A DNA stretch of 44,917 nucleotides from VMSU01 sp031400755 (GTDB lineage: Bacteria; Desulfobacterota; Desulfobulbia; Desulfobulbales; VMSU01), in contig JANNQL010000186.1 in NCBI GenBank assembly GCA_031400755.1, positions 1-44,917 on the forward strand, written 5' to 3'. Shown here piece after piece: positions 17,425 to 25,472 of the stretch. Each line of letters begins with the position of its first letter. The stretch's first letter is position 1. The translations under genes and the position numbers were made by a program. The notes under the pieces were generated by a model that had not been told where the DNA came from, searched no databases, and worked only from the letters and a program-made list of their open reading frames with translations.

Positions 17425-18741
17425 TTAGCCCGCCTGCTGCTCTCGGATATAGCCTTCCAGAGTGCGCACTACCGGATGGCTGCGCCGCCAACTGCCGTCG
17501 TTGTATTCAAGCAGCGCCAAGTTGTAGAGCAGTTTGCGGGTGCGTTCGTCGTTGCCACCATGAATCGGGTCTTTGTCGATTTTGGCAAGCAGCGCATAGT
17601 CCTCCGGTTCAAGAAAACGGCGATACTCGGAGGCAAGCTGCCTGATGGCCAGATCAACCGTATCCGCGTCTATCTGTTTCGATTCAGCGAACTCGCAACA
17701 CAGTTTGAGGAGCCGCAACATCTCGCGCGGATGACCACCGGAATGATCGACAATTCGCTTGATCTCGACGTCACTGGCAAACAGTGCCGGAGCAGCGCGC
17801 CGCAGCAGGATGTCCCGCATCGCCTGTTCCCCGACCGCCCAAGGGCTATTGTCGTGCTCGTAGAGCTTGATCATCGGCAGCACTAAGTCGGCATCAAGTT
17901 TGCCGGTGAGGTTGCCTTCGTACTTCAGGCTCAATGGTGCGGCGTAGATAACATGCGCCTCTATAGCAAGCAGCTGTTCGGCATCCTGCACGAAAAAGGC
18001 ACTCCTGTCCTCACCTCGCAATTTATCCGTGCCGTCAATGATAAAAAGGACACGTTCAGCTTTGCCGTCAACACTGAGAGCATCCTCGGCCTGGCGCAGC
18101 AACCTGTTGAAGGCGGTGGCAAACTCGGCAAAGTTATTGCGGATGACTTTACGTATTGACTCCTTGTAGGTCGCATTGGTCTTAAAAGCGACAGTGAACC
18201 TGGAGAAGAGATTGACCAGATAGGGAATGCCCCCTTTGACCTCGGCACCGCTCTTGATTTCGGCAGAGAATTCATTGGCCTGCTCAGAGTTAAGAACGCG
18301 CTCGCTAAACCACTCCTCCAGTGCTTTAAGGGCATCGTTGCCGAGAGTGATTTTTTCCCGCTCAAGCCGGGTAAGCAGTGCCCGTGCCATCGCCATCAGC
18401 GTGTCCGCGTATTGCACGTTGTGCAGATCGAGTTCGTCCGTGATATCGACTTCTACCACCAGATACTTTCCCGGACCGCCGAGGTCCTTGGCATAGTGCA
18501 GCAACTCAGTCGTTTTGCCGCTGCCGGTATGGCCGAAGAACAAGACGTGCCGTTGCGTAGCAGGAGAAAATCGGCCATCGCTCAAGTCCAGGCCAAACTT
18601 ACGTGCCAGCCGATTCAGGGTCTTCTGACTCCCGCGCGCTTCCCGCGTATCCACATAACGCGGGTCATCCAAATTAAGGGCCTTATCGTATTCGATGTCC
18701 CTCAGGACTTCGAGAATGTCGTTTGGTGGAGAGTAAGCCAT
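17425..18741 (-). CDS. P-loop (AAA/STAND-like) ATPase
   Basis: This 438-residue cytoplasmic protein has Walker A GHTGSGKTT at 70-78 and Walker B VLFIIDGTD at 231-238. The later region, VDHSGGHPREMLRLLKLCC, is typical of the sensor/winged-helix part of Orc1/STAND-like ATPases (the GGHP motif). The C-terminal portion, with RKLLYNLALLEYND and HPVVRTL, looks like a winged helix. No effector domain, membrane segment or nuclease is seen. The TPR gene follows 4 nt downstream, and the two resemble an NLR-type switch split into two chains: ATPase plus repeat sensor. A candidate promoter lies about 100 nt upstream. It could serve in defence or signalling, but nothing in the sequence decides. Confidence 0.85.
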   Translation of the reverse strand: MAYSPPNDILEVLRDIEYDKALNLDDPRYVDTREARGSQKTLNRLARKFGLDLSDGRFSPATQRHVLFFGHTGSGKTTELLHYAKDLGGPGKYLVVEVDITDELDLHNVQYADTLMAMARALLTRLEREKITLGNDALKALEEWFSERVLNSEQANEFSAEIKSGAEVKGGIPYLVNLFSRFTVAFKTNATYKESIRKVIRNNFAEFATAFNRLLRQAEDALSVDGKAERVLFIIDGTDKLRGEDRSAFFVQDAEQLLAIEAHVIYAAPLSLKYEGNLTGKLDADLVLPMIKLYEHDNSPWAVGEQAMRDILLRRAAPALFASDVEIKRIVDHSGGHPREMLRLLKLCCEFAESKQIDADTVDLAIRQLASEYRRFLEPEDYALLAKIDKDPIHGGNDERTRKLLYNLALLEYNDGSWRRSHPVVRTLEGYIREQQAG

Positions 18742-18840
18742 GTCTATACCTAAAATTCTGGTTGAAAATTACATGTCCAAAGTGGCGTGGGGACGATGCT
18801 CCATGCTTCGCGCAAGCCCTAGTTCACTCATTTTCATTAC

Positions 18841-18869
18841 TGTATACCTGTATACCTGTTAAAAATCAA
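18841..18869 (-). promoter_or_regulatory. Candidate promoter of the ATPase/TPR operon with tandem GGTATACA
   Basis: On the minus strand TTGATT (18869-18864) is followed after exactly 17 nt by TATACA (18846-18841). GGTATACA occurs twice in direct repeat, 8 nt apart, covering the spacer end and the -10 box. The self-complementary GTATAC core makes this a possible operator as well. Confidence 0.45.
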
Positions 18870-19019
18870 TTATGCTATCTCAGAGGCAAAAAATACCGTG
18901 CAGTTTTGTGAGGGCAGACCAAGCCATTTATTCAATATATCAGGAATTCGTTTCACGAAATGGTATTTCATGATTCCGGGAACAGTTCAGGTGACACACC
19001 ATACCTGATGGGCCCGTAA

Positions 19020-19049
19020 GGTGGATTCGCCGTAGGCAATCCACCAGGT
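19020..19049 (-). repeat. REP-type hairpin (GTGG foot)
   Basis: Arms GGTGGATT and AATCCACC (19020-19045) surround a GC-rich loop. Read on the minus strand it begins CCTGGTGGATT. It has the same design as the hairpins at 8231, 19086 and 31159 with a different stem sequence. Confidence 0.55.
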
Positions 19050-19085
19050 TTCCGGTCGACATCGATTTTTACGGTTGTCATGGAT

Positions 19086-19113
19086 GGCGGTTTGCTTCGC
19101 AAAACCGCTCTAC
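19086..19113 (-). repeat. REP-type hairpin (GTAG foot)
   Basis: Read on the minus strand this is GTAG, then AGCGGTTTTGCG..., closing with CAAACCGCC. The hairpin GCGGTTT / AAACCGC lies at 19087-19108. Confidence 0.55.
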
Positions 19114-19367
19114 CAAATAATCCATGAACTATGGGATATGGGATGAACTACACGGGGCAGTTGCACAGGCTATGCTGGCTCAGGCGAGCCACCTCATGCA
19201 ACAGATCATTCTGAGGACTAAGCCGTTGTCAATAAATTACTGTAACACGCCATGCGTGGCAACGGCATAAGGGGCCGTACATGCAATGTCAAATCTGTAA
19301 TGGTTATTTTGTAACGGCCCCTAAAAGCAAGAAAGCATTGTTCGCATAACGACGACCAGCCAGCGCA

Positions 19368-19589
19368 TCACAGAGCAAATCGTTGCCAGGCCGCCTCTTG
19401 ATGCCGACGGTCCTGATTGTGCCGTTTCTCCTCGCGGGTCGACAGGGTAACGATGACCCCGTCGTTGACGGACCGCCGCCGGTCCTTCCTGCTTGCTCGA
19501 CGGTTGGACATGAACTTGCGGGGAGCACTTACCAGCTTGCCCAGTCTGTCCTTAAACGTTTCTAACGCCTGCCACACAAAGATTTCCAT
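19368..19589 (-). CDS. Small basic protein of unknown function
   Basis: The ATG at 19589 is preceded by GGAGGGCGTGGTG, a good ribosome site, and gives 73 residues starting MEIFVWQALETFKDRLGKLV. An upstream ATG at 19610 overlaps that ribosome site and is less likely. The second half is strongly basic and Arg-rich with a repeated feel: NRRASRKDRRRSVNDGVIV, then REEKRHNQDRRHQE. The R...DRR blocks on either side of DGVIV recall small Arg-rich proteins seen in deltaproteobacteria, but no family can be named. It is monocistronic, between a hairpin-rich gap and the comEA-like gene. A nucleic-acid-binding role would fit the charge but is a guess. Confidence 0.6.
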   Translation of the reverse strand: MEIFVWQALETFKDRLGKLVSAPRKFMSNRRASRKDRRRSVNDGVIVTLSTREEKRHNQDRRHQEAAWQRFAL

Positions 19590-19734
19590 CACCACGCCCT
19601 CCATAACCACACATTAACCACTCTCCCGACAACTTTCACGGAAAAATAACCTCTTACAACTCGTATCGGCCAAATCGGGAGAAAGCTTGACAACTTTTAG
19701 CGGGGAAGCCGGTCAGCCAGCGTGGCAGGGGCCG

Positions 19735-20307
19735 TCAATCAAAACGGACATGGTCGGCGATGATGGCCGCCTTCTTTGCGCCGATGCCGTCAATGGCCAT
19801 AAGCGCGGCCCGGTCTTTGATGCCGCCGGTCTTGGCGCGATAGGCGATGATGGCCTCGGCCAGTCGTTGGCCGATGCCGGGGATGGTCATCAGGGTCTCG
19901 GCGCTGGCCTGGTTGATGGGGAGGGGCTGAAAGAAGATGGGGGCGAGCTGGGCGGGCAAGGGAATGGTCTGCGGGGGGCCGACGGCAGGCAGGCGATAGG
20001 CGGACGGTATCTCTGCACTCAAAGGCAGTAGCGGTGCCGGCGGCGATGGCCGTCCAAGGGCGGTGAAGAGCGGCGGCCAACTCCGGGCTTGATCTTCCAG
20101 CCAGTAGAGGCCGTTGCCATGAACGGCTGTCGTTTCCAGCCAGACCAGACGCGGCTGGCCCTCCTCAGGCTGGCGCGGCTCGGGAGCGGATCGCATGGCG
20201 TCATAGAGGTGCGGCAGACAGATGCACAGTCCGATCAGGACCAGCACGATGATCCGGCAGTCCGGCTGGTGCGTCCCTGCTGTCTCAACAGCCTTGGTTT
20301 CTGGCAT
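19735..20307 (-). CDS. ComEA-like helix-hairpin-helix protein
   Basis: This 190-residue protein has one hydrophobic segment (about 18-36) near its N-terminus, a long Pro-rich periplasmic linker, and a C-terminal ComEA-type domain. That domain has two helix-hairpin-helix motifs: INQASAETLMTIPGIGQRLAEAI and the following ALMAIDGIGAKKAAII. ComEA proteins bind incoming double-stranded DNA at the outer face of the inner membrane during natural transformation. The membrane anchor plus one HhH domain fits this, though many similar proteins exist in bacteria not known to be competent. The start overlaps the 3' end of cimA by 23 nt, so it is the last gene of the lysC-cimA operon, an unexpected partner for amino-acid genes. 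Confidence 0.8.
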   Translation of the reverse strand: MPETKAVETAGTHQPDCRIIVLVLIGLCICLPHLYDAMRSAPEPRQPEEGQPRLVWLETTAVHGNGLYWLEDQARSWPPLFTALGRPSPPAPLLPLSAEIPSAYRLPAVGPPQTIPLPAQLAPIFFQPLPINQASAETLMTIPGIGQRLAEAIIAYRAKTGGIKDRAALMAIDGIGAKKAAIIADHVRFD

Positions 20308-21919
20308 CCTGCTGGCTGAGTTTGTCTTTCAGAAGCTTATAGGAGATGCTGTCGACCAGGGCCTGCCAACTGGCCTCAATGATGTCGTGGGAGACGCCCA
20401 CCGTGCCCCACTGCGTTTTGCCATCGGTTGATTCAATCAGCACCCGCACCTGAGCGCCGGTGCCATGTTCCGAGGCCAGCACCCGCACCTTGTAGTCGCT
20501 CAAAGACACGGTAGCCAGTTGCGGGTAGAAACAGGTCAGGGCCTTGCGCAGGGCGTTGTCCAAGGCATTGACCGGGCCTTCGCCCATGGCTGCGGTATGC
20601 ACGGTGTCGCCGCCCACCTCAATCTGGATGGTGGCCTCGGCCTTGGTGACCCCCTCCGGCGTGTCCTTGTGATTTAAGATTGTTTTATGATTTAAGACCG
20701 TGAAGCCCTTCAGTTCAAAGAAGCTGGGCATGGTGCCCATGGCCCGACGCATCAAAAGTTCAAAGGAGGCCTCGGCCCCCTCGTACTGGAAGCCCTGATT
20801 CTCCAACTCCTTCAGGCGCTTGAGGATGGTGGTCACCAGGGGATCGGTGCTTTCCAGATCAAGACCGAATTTCTTGGCCTTGTGCAGGACATTGCTCTTG
20901 CCGGACTGGTCGGAGATCAGGATGCGTCTGATATTGCCGACCTCTTCCGGGGTGATGTGCTCATAGGTCAAGGGGTTGCGCTTGACCGCCGCCACATGGA
21001 TGCCGCCTTTATGGGCAAAGGCGGCGGCACCGACGTAGGGCTGATATTTGTTGTGGGGGAGATTGGCCAACTCGTTGACAAAGCGGGCTACCTCGGTCAG
21101 CTTGGTCAACTGCTCGGCAGCGGCGAAGTGGTAGCCCATCTTCAGGGCCAGACCGGGGATGATCGAGGTCAGATTGGCATTGCCGCAGCGCTCGCCAAAG
21201 CCGTTGATGGTGCCCTGCACCTGGCGGGCGCCATGATCGACCGCCACCAGGGAGTTGGCCACTGCGGTCTCCGAGTCGTTATGGGCATGGATGCCAAGGT
21301 GGGCTGTCAGTTTCTTCGTCTCAAAAAAATGGCGGACCTCGTCCATGATCATGGCAATTTCGGTGGGCAAGGTGCCGCCGTTGGTGTCGCAGAGCACGAG
21401 GCAATCCGCCCCGGCCCGCAAGGCGCGCTCAACAGTAGCCAGGGCATACTCCTTGTTGGCCTTGAAACCATTGAAAAAATGCTCGGCGTCATAAAAGAGC
21501 TGCTCGACATGGGGCCGCAGGTAGCGTAGCGAGTCGTCAATGATGGTCAGGTTGTCGTCTAGTGAGATGCGAAGGGCGATATCGACATGGATGTCCCAGG
21601 TCTTGCCGAAGATGGTGACACACGGGGTCTTGGCCGCCAGTAAGGCCTGGAGATTGGCGTCCTGGGGCGCTGGATTGGCAAACAATCTGGTGCTGCCAAA
21701 GGCCGAGAGTTTGGCGTGCTTCAGATCATAGCTCTGGATCTCCTGAAAGAATTGCACCGAGGTCGGATTGGAGCCGGGCCAGCCACCCTCGATATAATCC
21801 ACGCCAAGGTCGTCCAGCTTCAAGGTGATCCGCAGCTTGTCCTCAACGGACAGGTTGAAGTTCTCGGCCTGGGTGCCGTCCCGCAGGGTGGTATCGTAGA
21901 TGGTCAGTTCTCTCGCCAT
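20285..21919 (-). CDS. cimA: (R)-citramalate synthase
   Basis: This 544-residue protein condenses pyruvate and acetyl-CoA to citramalate, which feeds isoleucine synthesis without threonine deaminase. The N-terminus, IYDTTLRDGTQAENFNLS, is the HMGL-type catalytic start (Arg-Asp for enolisation). GIHAHNDSETAVANSLVAV and TINGFGERCGNANL follow, carrying metal-binding histidines of the TIM barrel. The length and the C-terminal regulatory LeuA dimer domain (about 415-525; VRVLASEHGTGAQVRVLIES) match the long CimA type found in deltaproteobacteria and Geobacter. It starts 20 nt after the lysC stop, so both likely share a transcript for aspartate-family and branched-chain amino acids. Confidence 0.93.
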   Translation of the reverse strand: MARELTIYDTTLRDGTQAENFNLSVEDKLRITLKLDDLGVDYIEGGWPGSNPTSVQFFQEIQSYDLKHAKLSAFGSTRLFANPAPQDANLQALLAAKTPCVTIFGKTWDIHVDIALRISLDDNLTIIDDSLRYLRPHVEQLFYDAEHFFNGFKANKEYALATVERALRAGADCLVLCDTNGGTLPTEIAMIMDEVRHFFETKKLTAHLGIHAHNDSETAVANSLVAVDHGARQVQGTINGFGERCGNANLTSIIPGLALKMGYHFAAAEQLTKLTEVARFVNELANLPHNKYQPYVGAAAFAHKGGIHVAAVKRNPLTYEHITPEEVGNIRRILISDQSGKSNVLHKAKKFGLDLESTDPLVTTILKRLKELENQGFQYEGAEASFELLMRRAMGTMPSFFELKGFTVLNHKTILNHKDTPEGVTKAEATIQIEVGGDTVHTAAMGEGPVNALDNALRKALTCFYPQLATVSLSDYKVRVLASEHGTGAQVRVLIESTDGKTQWGTVGVSHDIIEASWQALVDSISYKLLKDKLSQQDARNQGC

Positions 21920-21938
21920 TGTCTATAATCCTTGTCGG

Positions 21939-23174
21939 TTATTCCGCTACCGACGGGTTCTTTTTATCGAGGCCAAAGCCGTCATGCAAGGCGCGGACGG
22001 CAAGCTCAGTATATTTTTCATCGATGACGCAGGAGACCTTGATCTCGGAGGTGCTGATCATCTGGATGTTGATGCCCTCCTGGGCCAGGATGCGGAACAT
22101 GGTGGTGGCAATACCAGAATGATTGCGCATGCCGACCCCGACAATGGAGACCTTGGCAATCTGCTCGGAGCCCGAGACATCACCAGCGCCAATTTCAGCG
22201 ACGATATTTGCGACAATCGCCATGGCCTTCTTGTAGTCCGGGCGCGGCACCGTGAAGGTCATGTCGGTCATCTCCCCGGCCCTGGTGTTCTGGATGATCA
22301 TATCAACCACAATGCCGGCCTCGGAGATCGGCGTGAAGATCTTAGAGGCCACCCCTGGGACATCGTGGACCTTGGACAAGGTGATGCGGGCCTCATTCTT
22401 ATTATAGGTGACCCCGGAAACGAGCATTGACTCCATATCTTTATCCTCCTCTACAACCAGAGTGCCTTCGGCCTCGGTAAATGTTGATCGTACATGAACT
22501 GGCACCTTGTATCTCTTGGCAAACCCCACAGAACGAATATCGAGGACCTTGGCGCCCAGGCTTGCCAGCTCCAGCATCTCGTCGTAGGAGATGCGGTCAA
22601 TCTTCCTCGCTGTTGAGCATATATTGGGATCGGTGGTGTAGACCCCTTCGACGTCGGTGTAGATCTCGCATTGATCGGCTTTAAGGGCGGCGGCCAGGGC
22701 AACGGCGGTGGTGTCCGAGCCGCCCCGGCCCAGGGTGGTGATGTCCGCTTCATCGGTGACGCCTTGAAAGCCGGCGACCACGACAATCTTGCCTTCCGCC
22801 AGGCGCCTGGTGATCGGCTCGGTGTCGATGGACTTGATCCTGGCCTTGGTGTGCATGGAGTCAGTGATGATCTTGACCTGATCGCCGAGGAGCGAAATGG
22901 CGTCATGACCCGCCGCCTTGACCGCCATGGCGAAGAGGGCGACCGTCACCTGCTCGCCACTGGACAGGAGGACATCCATCTCGCGCGTGTCCGGCTGGTC
23001 ATGCATCTGTTGGGCCAGACTGACCAGACGATTGGTCTCACCAGCCATGGCCGACAGCACGACCACGACCTGATGGCCGCGCTTGCTGTAGCCCAGGACT
23101 CTGGCGGCCACCGCCTTAATCTTTTCTGGATTGGCGACCGAAGTGCCGCCAAATTTTTGGACAATAAGTGACAT
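21939..23174 (-). CDS. lysC: Aspartate kinase
   Basis: This 411-residue enzyme phosphorylates aspartate, the entry to lysine, threonine, methionine and diaminopimelate. The kinase domain starts with VQKFGGTSVANPEKI and carries TTLGRGGSDTTAVALAAAL. The C-terminal half holds two ACT domains (about 265-340 and 345-405; VPGVASKIFTPISEAGI and VGMRNHSGIATTMFRIL) that bind lysine and/or threonine for feedback inhibition. Length and layout match the monofunctional class. It is the first gene of lysC-cimA-comEA-like, with AAGGAG about 12 nt ahead of the start. No lysine riboswitch was found in the 380 nt upstream. Confidence 0.96.
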   Translation of the reverse strand: MSLIVQKFGGTSVANPEKIKAVAARVLGYSKRGHQVVVVLSAMAGETNRLVSLAQQMHDQPDTREMDVLLSSGEQVTVALFAMAVKAAGHDAISLLGDQVKIITDSMHTKARIKSIDTEPITRRLAEGKIVVVAGFQGVTDEADITTLGRGGSDTTAVALAAALKADQCEIYTDVEGVYTTDPNICSTARKIDRISYDEMLELASLGAKVLDIRSVGFAKRYKVPVHVRSTFTEAEGTLVVEEDKDMESMLVSGVTYNKNEARITLSKVHDVPGVASKIFTPISEAGIVVDMIIQNTRAGEMTDMTFTVPRPDYKKAMAIVANIVAEIGAGDVSGSEQIAKVSIVGVGMRNHSGIATTMFRILAQEGINIQMISTSEIKVSCVIDEKYTELAVRALHDGFGLDKKNPSVAE

Positions 23175-23556
23175 AGCTTATGCAAACTCCTTGCTGCCTT
23201 ATTAATAGTTCAACCCGGTAAATGGAATTACAACTGCGCTTGGCGAAGCGGCCAAACTAAAGACGAGGATAATACTACCAGGCCGATTACTTTTGTACAT
23301 TTTTTTTATTTCAACCGATAATTTTAACAAAACCGGACATCACCATAAAACATCCTTGTCATCTAGAATATATTTTGTTAGTGAATGAATAATCACTTTT
23401 CTTCGGTTATCTTTTTTGCTAACATGATAGCCACTAACTGTTCAATATTATAAGTGTCCATTTTTACTTGATTTTCACGACTTGACCAAAAATACTACCC
23501 ATCTGTAATTGCCAGCCAAGTCTGGACTTTTGCAGAGAAACAATCCAGGGAAGCCA
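23175..23556. other. Divergent intergenic region between lysC and an M23 peptidase gene
   Basis: These 382 bp hold no gene and are AT-rich. The only site I can support is the promoter at 23482-23509 for the rightward gene. No L-box features, tRNA or clear terminator were found. Confidence 0.5.
23482..23509 (+). promoter_or_regulatory. Candidate sigma-70 promoter of the M23 peptidase gene
   Basis: TTGACC (23482-23487) and TGTAAT (23504-23509) are 16 nt apart. This would start transcription near 23516, which rules out a TTG start at 23509 and supports the ATG at 23557. Confidence 0.5.
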
Positions 23557-24948
23557 ATGAAATTAATCAAGCATATTCAACTGGTCATTATTATTGTGAC
23601 TGCCATCTTCGCTGGCAGCGCCTTGATTGGCAATCTCTACCTGGCCAAACAAAACCAGAAACCCTTGTTGCAGACCATGCTTGACCGGACAGACGCCTTT
23701 GTCCACGACCTCCATGGTCAGCCTCAAAAAGGCAGTGATTTTATTGCTGTCGACTCGTATGCCTCCTTTGATGCTTCGCACAAACAGGACCAGCCCATTG
23801 CCAAGATTGCCGGGACAATTAAACGCGGCGAATCCATTGACACCTCGCTCAGGCGTCAAAATATCTCGACAGATCTCCGGCTGTCGATCATTGATGCCCT
23901 GCGCAACAAGCTTGACTTCAAACGGATCAAACCAGAAGATAATTATACTCTTGAGTTAGACCATAAAGGGGGCCTGGAAAGTTTTCGCTACGAATCCAGT
24001 CCGCTTGACATCCTGACCATCAAGAATTCCAACGATGGCTATCAGGTCAGCAAGGCCGCTATTGAGCTCGAACGAAAAAAAGTCAAGGTTACCGGTGAGA
24101 TCACCAGCTCACTGTTTGCCGCCTTTACCGACAAAAACGAGGATATGCGCCTGGTCTATGCCTTTGCCGATATCTTTGCCTCCAAAATCGACTTCAACAC
24201 TGAAATCCAGCCAAGTGATCGCTTCTGCCTGGTGGTGGATAAATACTATAAAAATGGTGAACTAGTCGGCTATGGCAAGATAGAAGCCGCCCAATACTAC
24301 CGAGTCAAAGGCACTACGCTTGAGGCTTACCGGCATGCTTCATCTGCTGGCAAAGATGTCTATTATGACCAGAATGGACTGGCGGTTGGCACATCGTTTT
24401 TGCGCTCCCCGGTGCCGGTCGGCAAGTTGACCTCAAGTTTTACTTACCAACGACGACACCCGATCACCGGCCAGATCAAACCACACCTTGGCATTGACCT
24501 CTCCGCCCCGGTCGGCACCCCGATCATGGCGGTCGCTGACGGCAAGATTGTTGATCTTGGACGAAATGGCGGATTTGGCAATCAGCTCGTCATTGCCCAT
24601 AATGGCGACTTCAAAACCTATTACGGCCACCTGTCGCGTTTCAAGGATGGTTTGCGCCGGGGCAGCCTGGTCAGCAAAAAGGACATCATCGGTTATGTCG
24701 GTTCAACCGGGATGTCCACCGGCCCTCATATTGACTACCGCGTCCAGCACCATACGGTATTTCAAGACCCCTTTGCCATGACCTTCAAGTCAGAGATAGC
24801 CCTGACCGGCAAGGACCTTCGTCAATTTAAACAGGAAGTACAGACAATTGACAACCTGGCCGACTTTGCTTCCTTCACCCCCTACCCTCAAGTCCTTAAG
24901 GTCAGCAACCTGACCATTACCAAGGAGCACGACATCACGCTCCTGTAA
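23557..24948 (+). CDS. M23-family (LytM-type) peptidoglycan endopeptidase, membrane-anchored
   Basis: The ATG at 23557 gives 463 residues with an N-terminal TM or signal anchor at about 8-28, so the enzyme faces the periplasm. A middle region of about 70-290 resembles the OapA/LysM-like part of MepM-type proteins (TIKRGESIDTSLRRQNI). The C-terminal M23 domain shows HLGID at 310-314 (zinc-binding His and Asp), YYGHLSRF (His358) and TGPHIDYR (His391). The usual H-x-H motif is H-I-D here, so Asp393 replaces one histidine; I recall the same variant in other deltaproteobacterial members. The family cuts peptide crosslinks in the cell wall or activates other hydrolases. trmL follows directly. Confidence 0.9.
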   Translation: MKLIKHIQLVIIIVTAIFAGSALIGNLYLAKQNQKPLLQTMLDRTDAFVHDLHGQPQKGSDFIAVDSYASFDASHKQDQPIAKIAGTIKRGESIDTSLRRQNISTDLRLSIIDALRNKLDFKRIKPEDNYTLELDHKGGLESFRYESSPLDILTIKNSNDGYQVSKAAIELERKKVKVTGEITSSLFAAFTDKNEDMRLVYAFADIFASKIDFNTEIQPSDRFCLVVDKYYKNGELVGYGKIEAAQYYRVKGTTLEAYRHASSAGKDVYYDQNGLAVGTSFLRSPVPVGKLTSSFTYQRRHPITGQIKPHLGIDLSAPVGTPIMAVADGKIVDLGRNGGFGNQLVIAHNGDFKTYYGHLSRFKDGLRRGSLVSKKDIIGYVGSTGMSTGPHIDYRVQHHTVFQDPFAMTFKSEIALTGKDLRQFKQEVQTIDNLADFASFTPYPQVLKVSNLTITKEHDITLL

Positions 24949-24977
24949 TGGGGTATGATTGCCTTACCCCACTCTTT

Positions 24978-25472
24978 ATGCCAGACGAGTCGTCGTTTAA
25001 TATCGTCCTGGTGGAACCGGAAATCCCTCCCAACACCGGCAGTATCGCCCGTTTATGCGGTGCCACCAACACCACCCTGCACCTGGTGCACCCCCTTGGC
25101 TTCAGCACCGATGATCGCTACCTAAAAAGGGCCGGGCTGGACTACTGGAAGTATGTCTCGATTGTCCACTGGCCAAGTTTTGCCGCCTTTATCGACAGCC
25201 ACCCCCTGGAACGATTGTTCCTGCTCAGCAAAAAATCCAGCCGCCCATACACTAAAGCCTGTTTCCGAAAGGGAGATTTTCTGGTCTTTGGCAAAGAGAC
25301 CCTTGGGTTGCCTGAAGATTTCCTGAACAAACACCCCGAGAGATGCTATACTATTCCCATGGCCAACGATAATGTTCGCAGTTTGAATCTAGCGATGACT
25401 GCCGGTATCGTTCTCTACGAAGCCTTGCGGCAGCAAGAACAACCATCTCCTGGGGGTGAGCATGATGAGTGA
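24978..25472 (+). CDS. trmL: tRNA (cytidine/uridine-34-2'-O)-methyltransferase TrmL
   Basis: This SPOUT-class enzyme methylates the ribose of wobble nucleotide 34 in tRNA-Leu species using SAM. The N-terminus, FNIVLVEPEIPPNTGSIARLC, is close to the family standard. LVFGKETLGLP and IPMANDNVRSLNLAMTAGIVLYEAL form the trefoil-knot SAM site. With the ATG at 24978 it is 164 residues, close to the usual 155-160. An ATG at 24948 overlaps the previous stop (TAATG) and would add 10 atypical residues. Neither start has a strong ribosome site, so the choice rests on family length. The last 8 nt overlap the following response regulator gene. Confidence 0.9.
   Translation: MPDESSFNIVLVEPEIPPNTGSIARLCGATNTTLHLVHPLGFSTDDRYLKRAGLDYWKYVSIVHWPSFAAFIDSHPLERLFLLSKKSSRPYTKACFRKGDFLVFGKETLGLPEDFLNKHPERCYTIPMANDNVRSLNLAMTAGIVLYEALRQQEQPSPGGEHDE

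Larger units (their letters stand above)
18742..19367. other. Hairpin-rich intergenic region without a gene
   Basis: No credible coding frame was found. Inverted repeats seen are 19020-19045 (GGTGGATT / AATCCACC), 19079-19126 (CATGGAT / ATCCATG) enclosing 19087-19108 (GCGGTTT / AAACCGC), 19222-19266 (GCCGTTG / CAACGGC) and 19270-19322 (AGGGGCCGT / ACGGCCCCT). The first and third have a 5' GTGG or GTAG on the minus strand and fit REP sequences. The region may be a graveyard of small mobile repeats; the promoter of the ATPase/TPR operon is at its left end. Confidence 0.6.

Noticed and set aside
18742..19367. A degraded gene or tRNA in the repeat-rich gap.
   Set aside because: No cloverleaf, conserved tRNA box or continuous protein similarity was found; only hairpins.
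23175..23556. A lysine riboswitch ahead of lysC.
   Set aside because: None of the conserved L-box core sequences or its multi-helix layout could be found.
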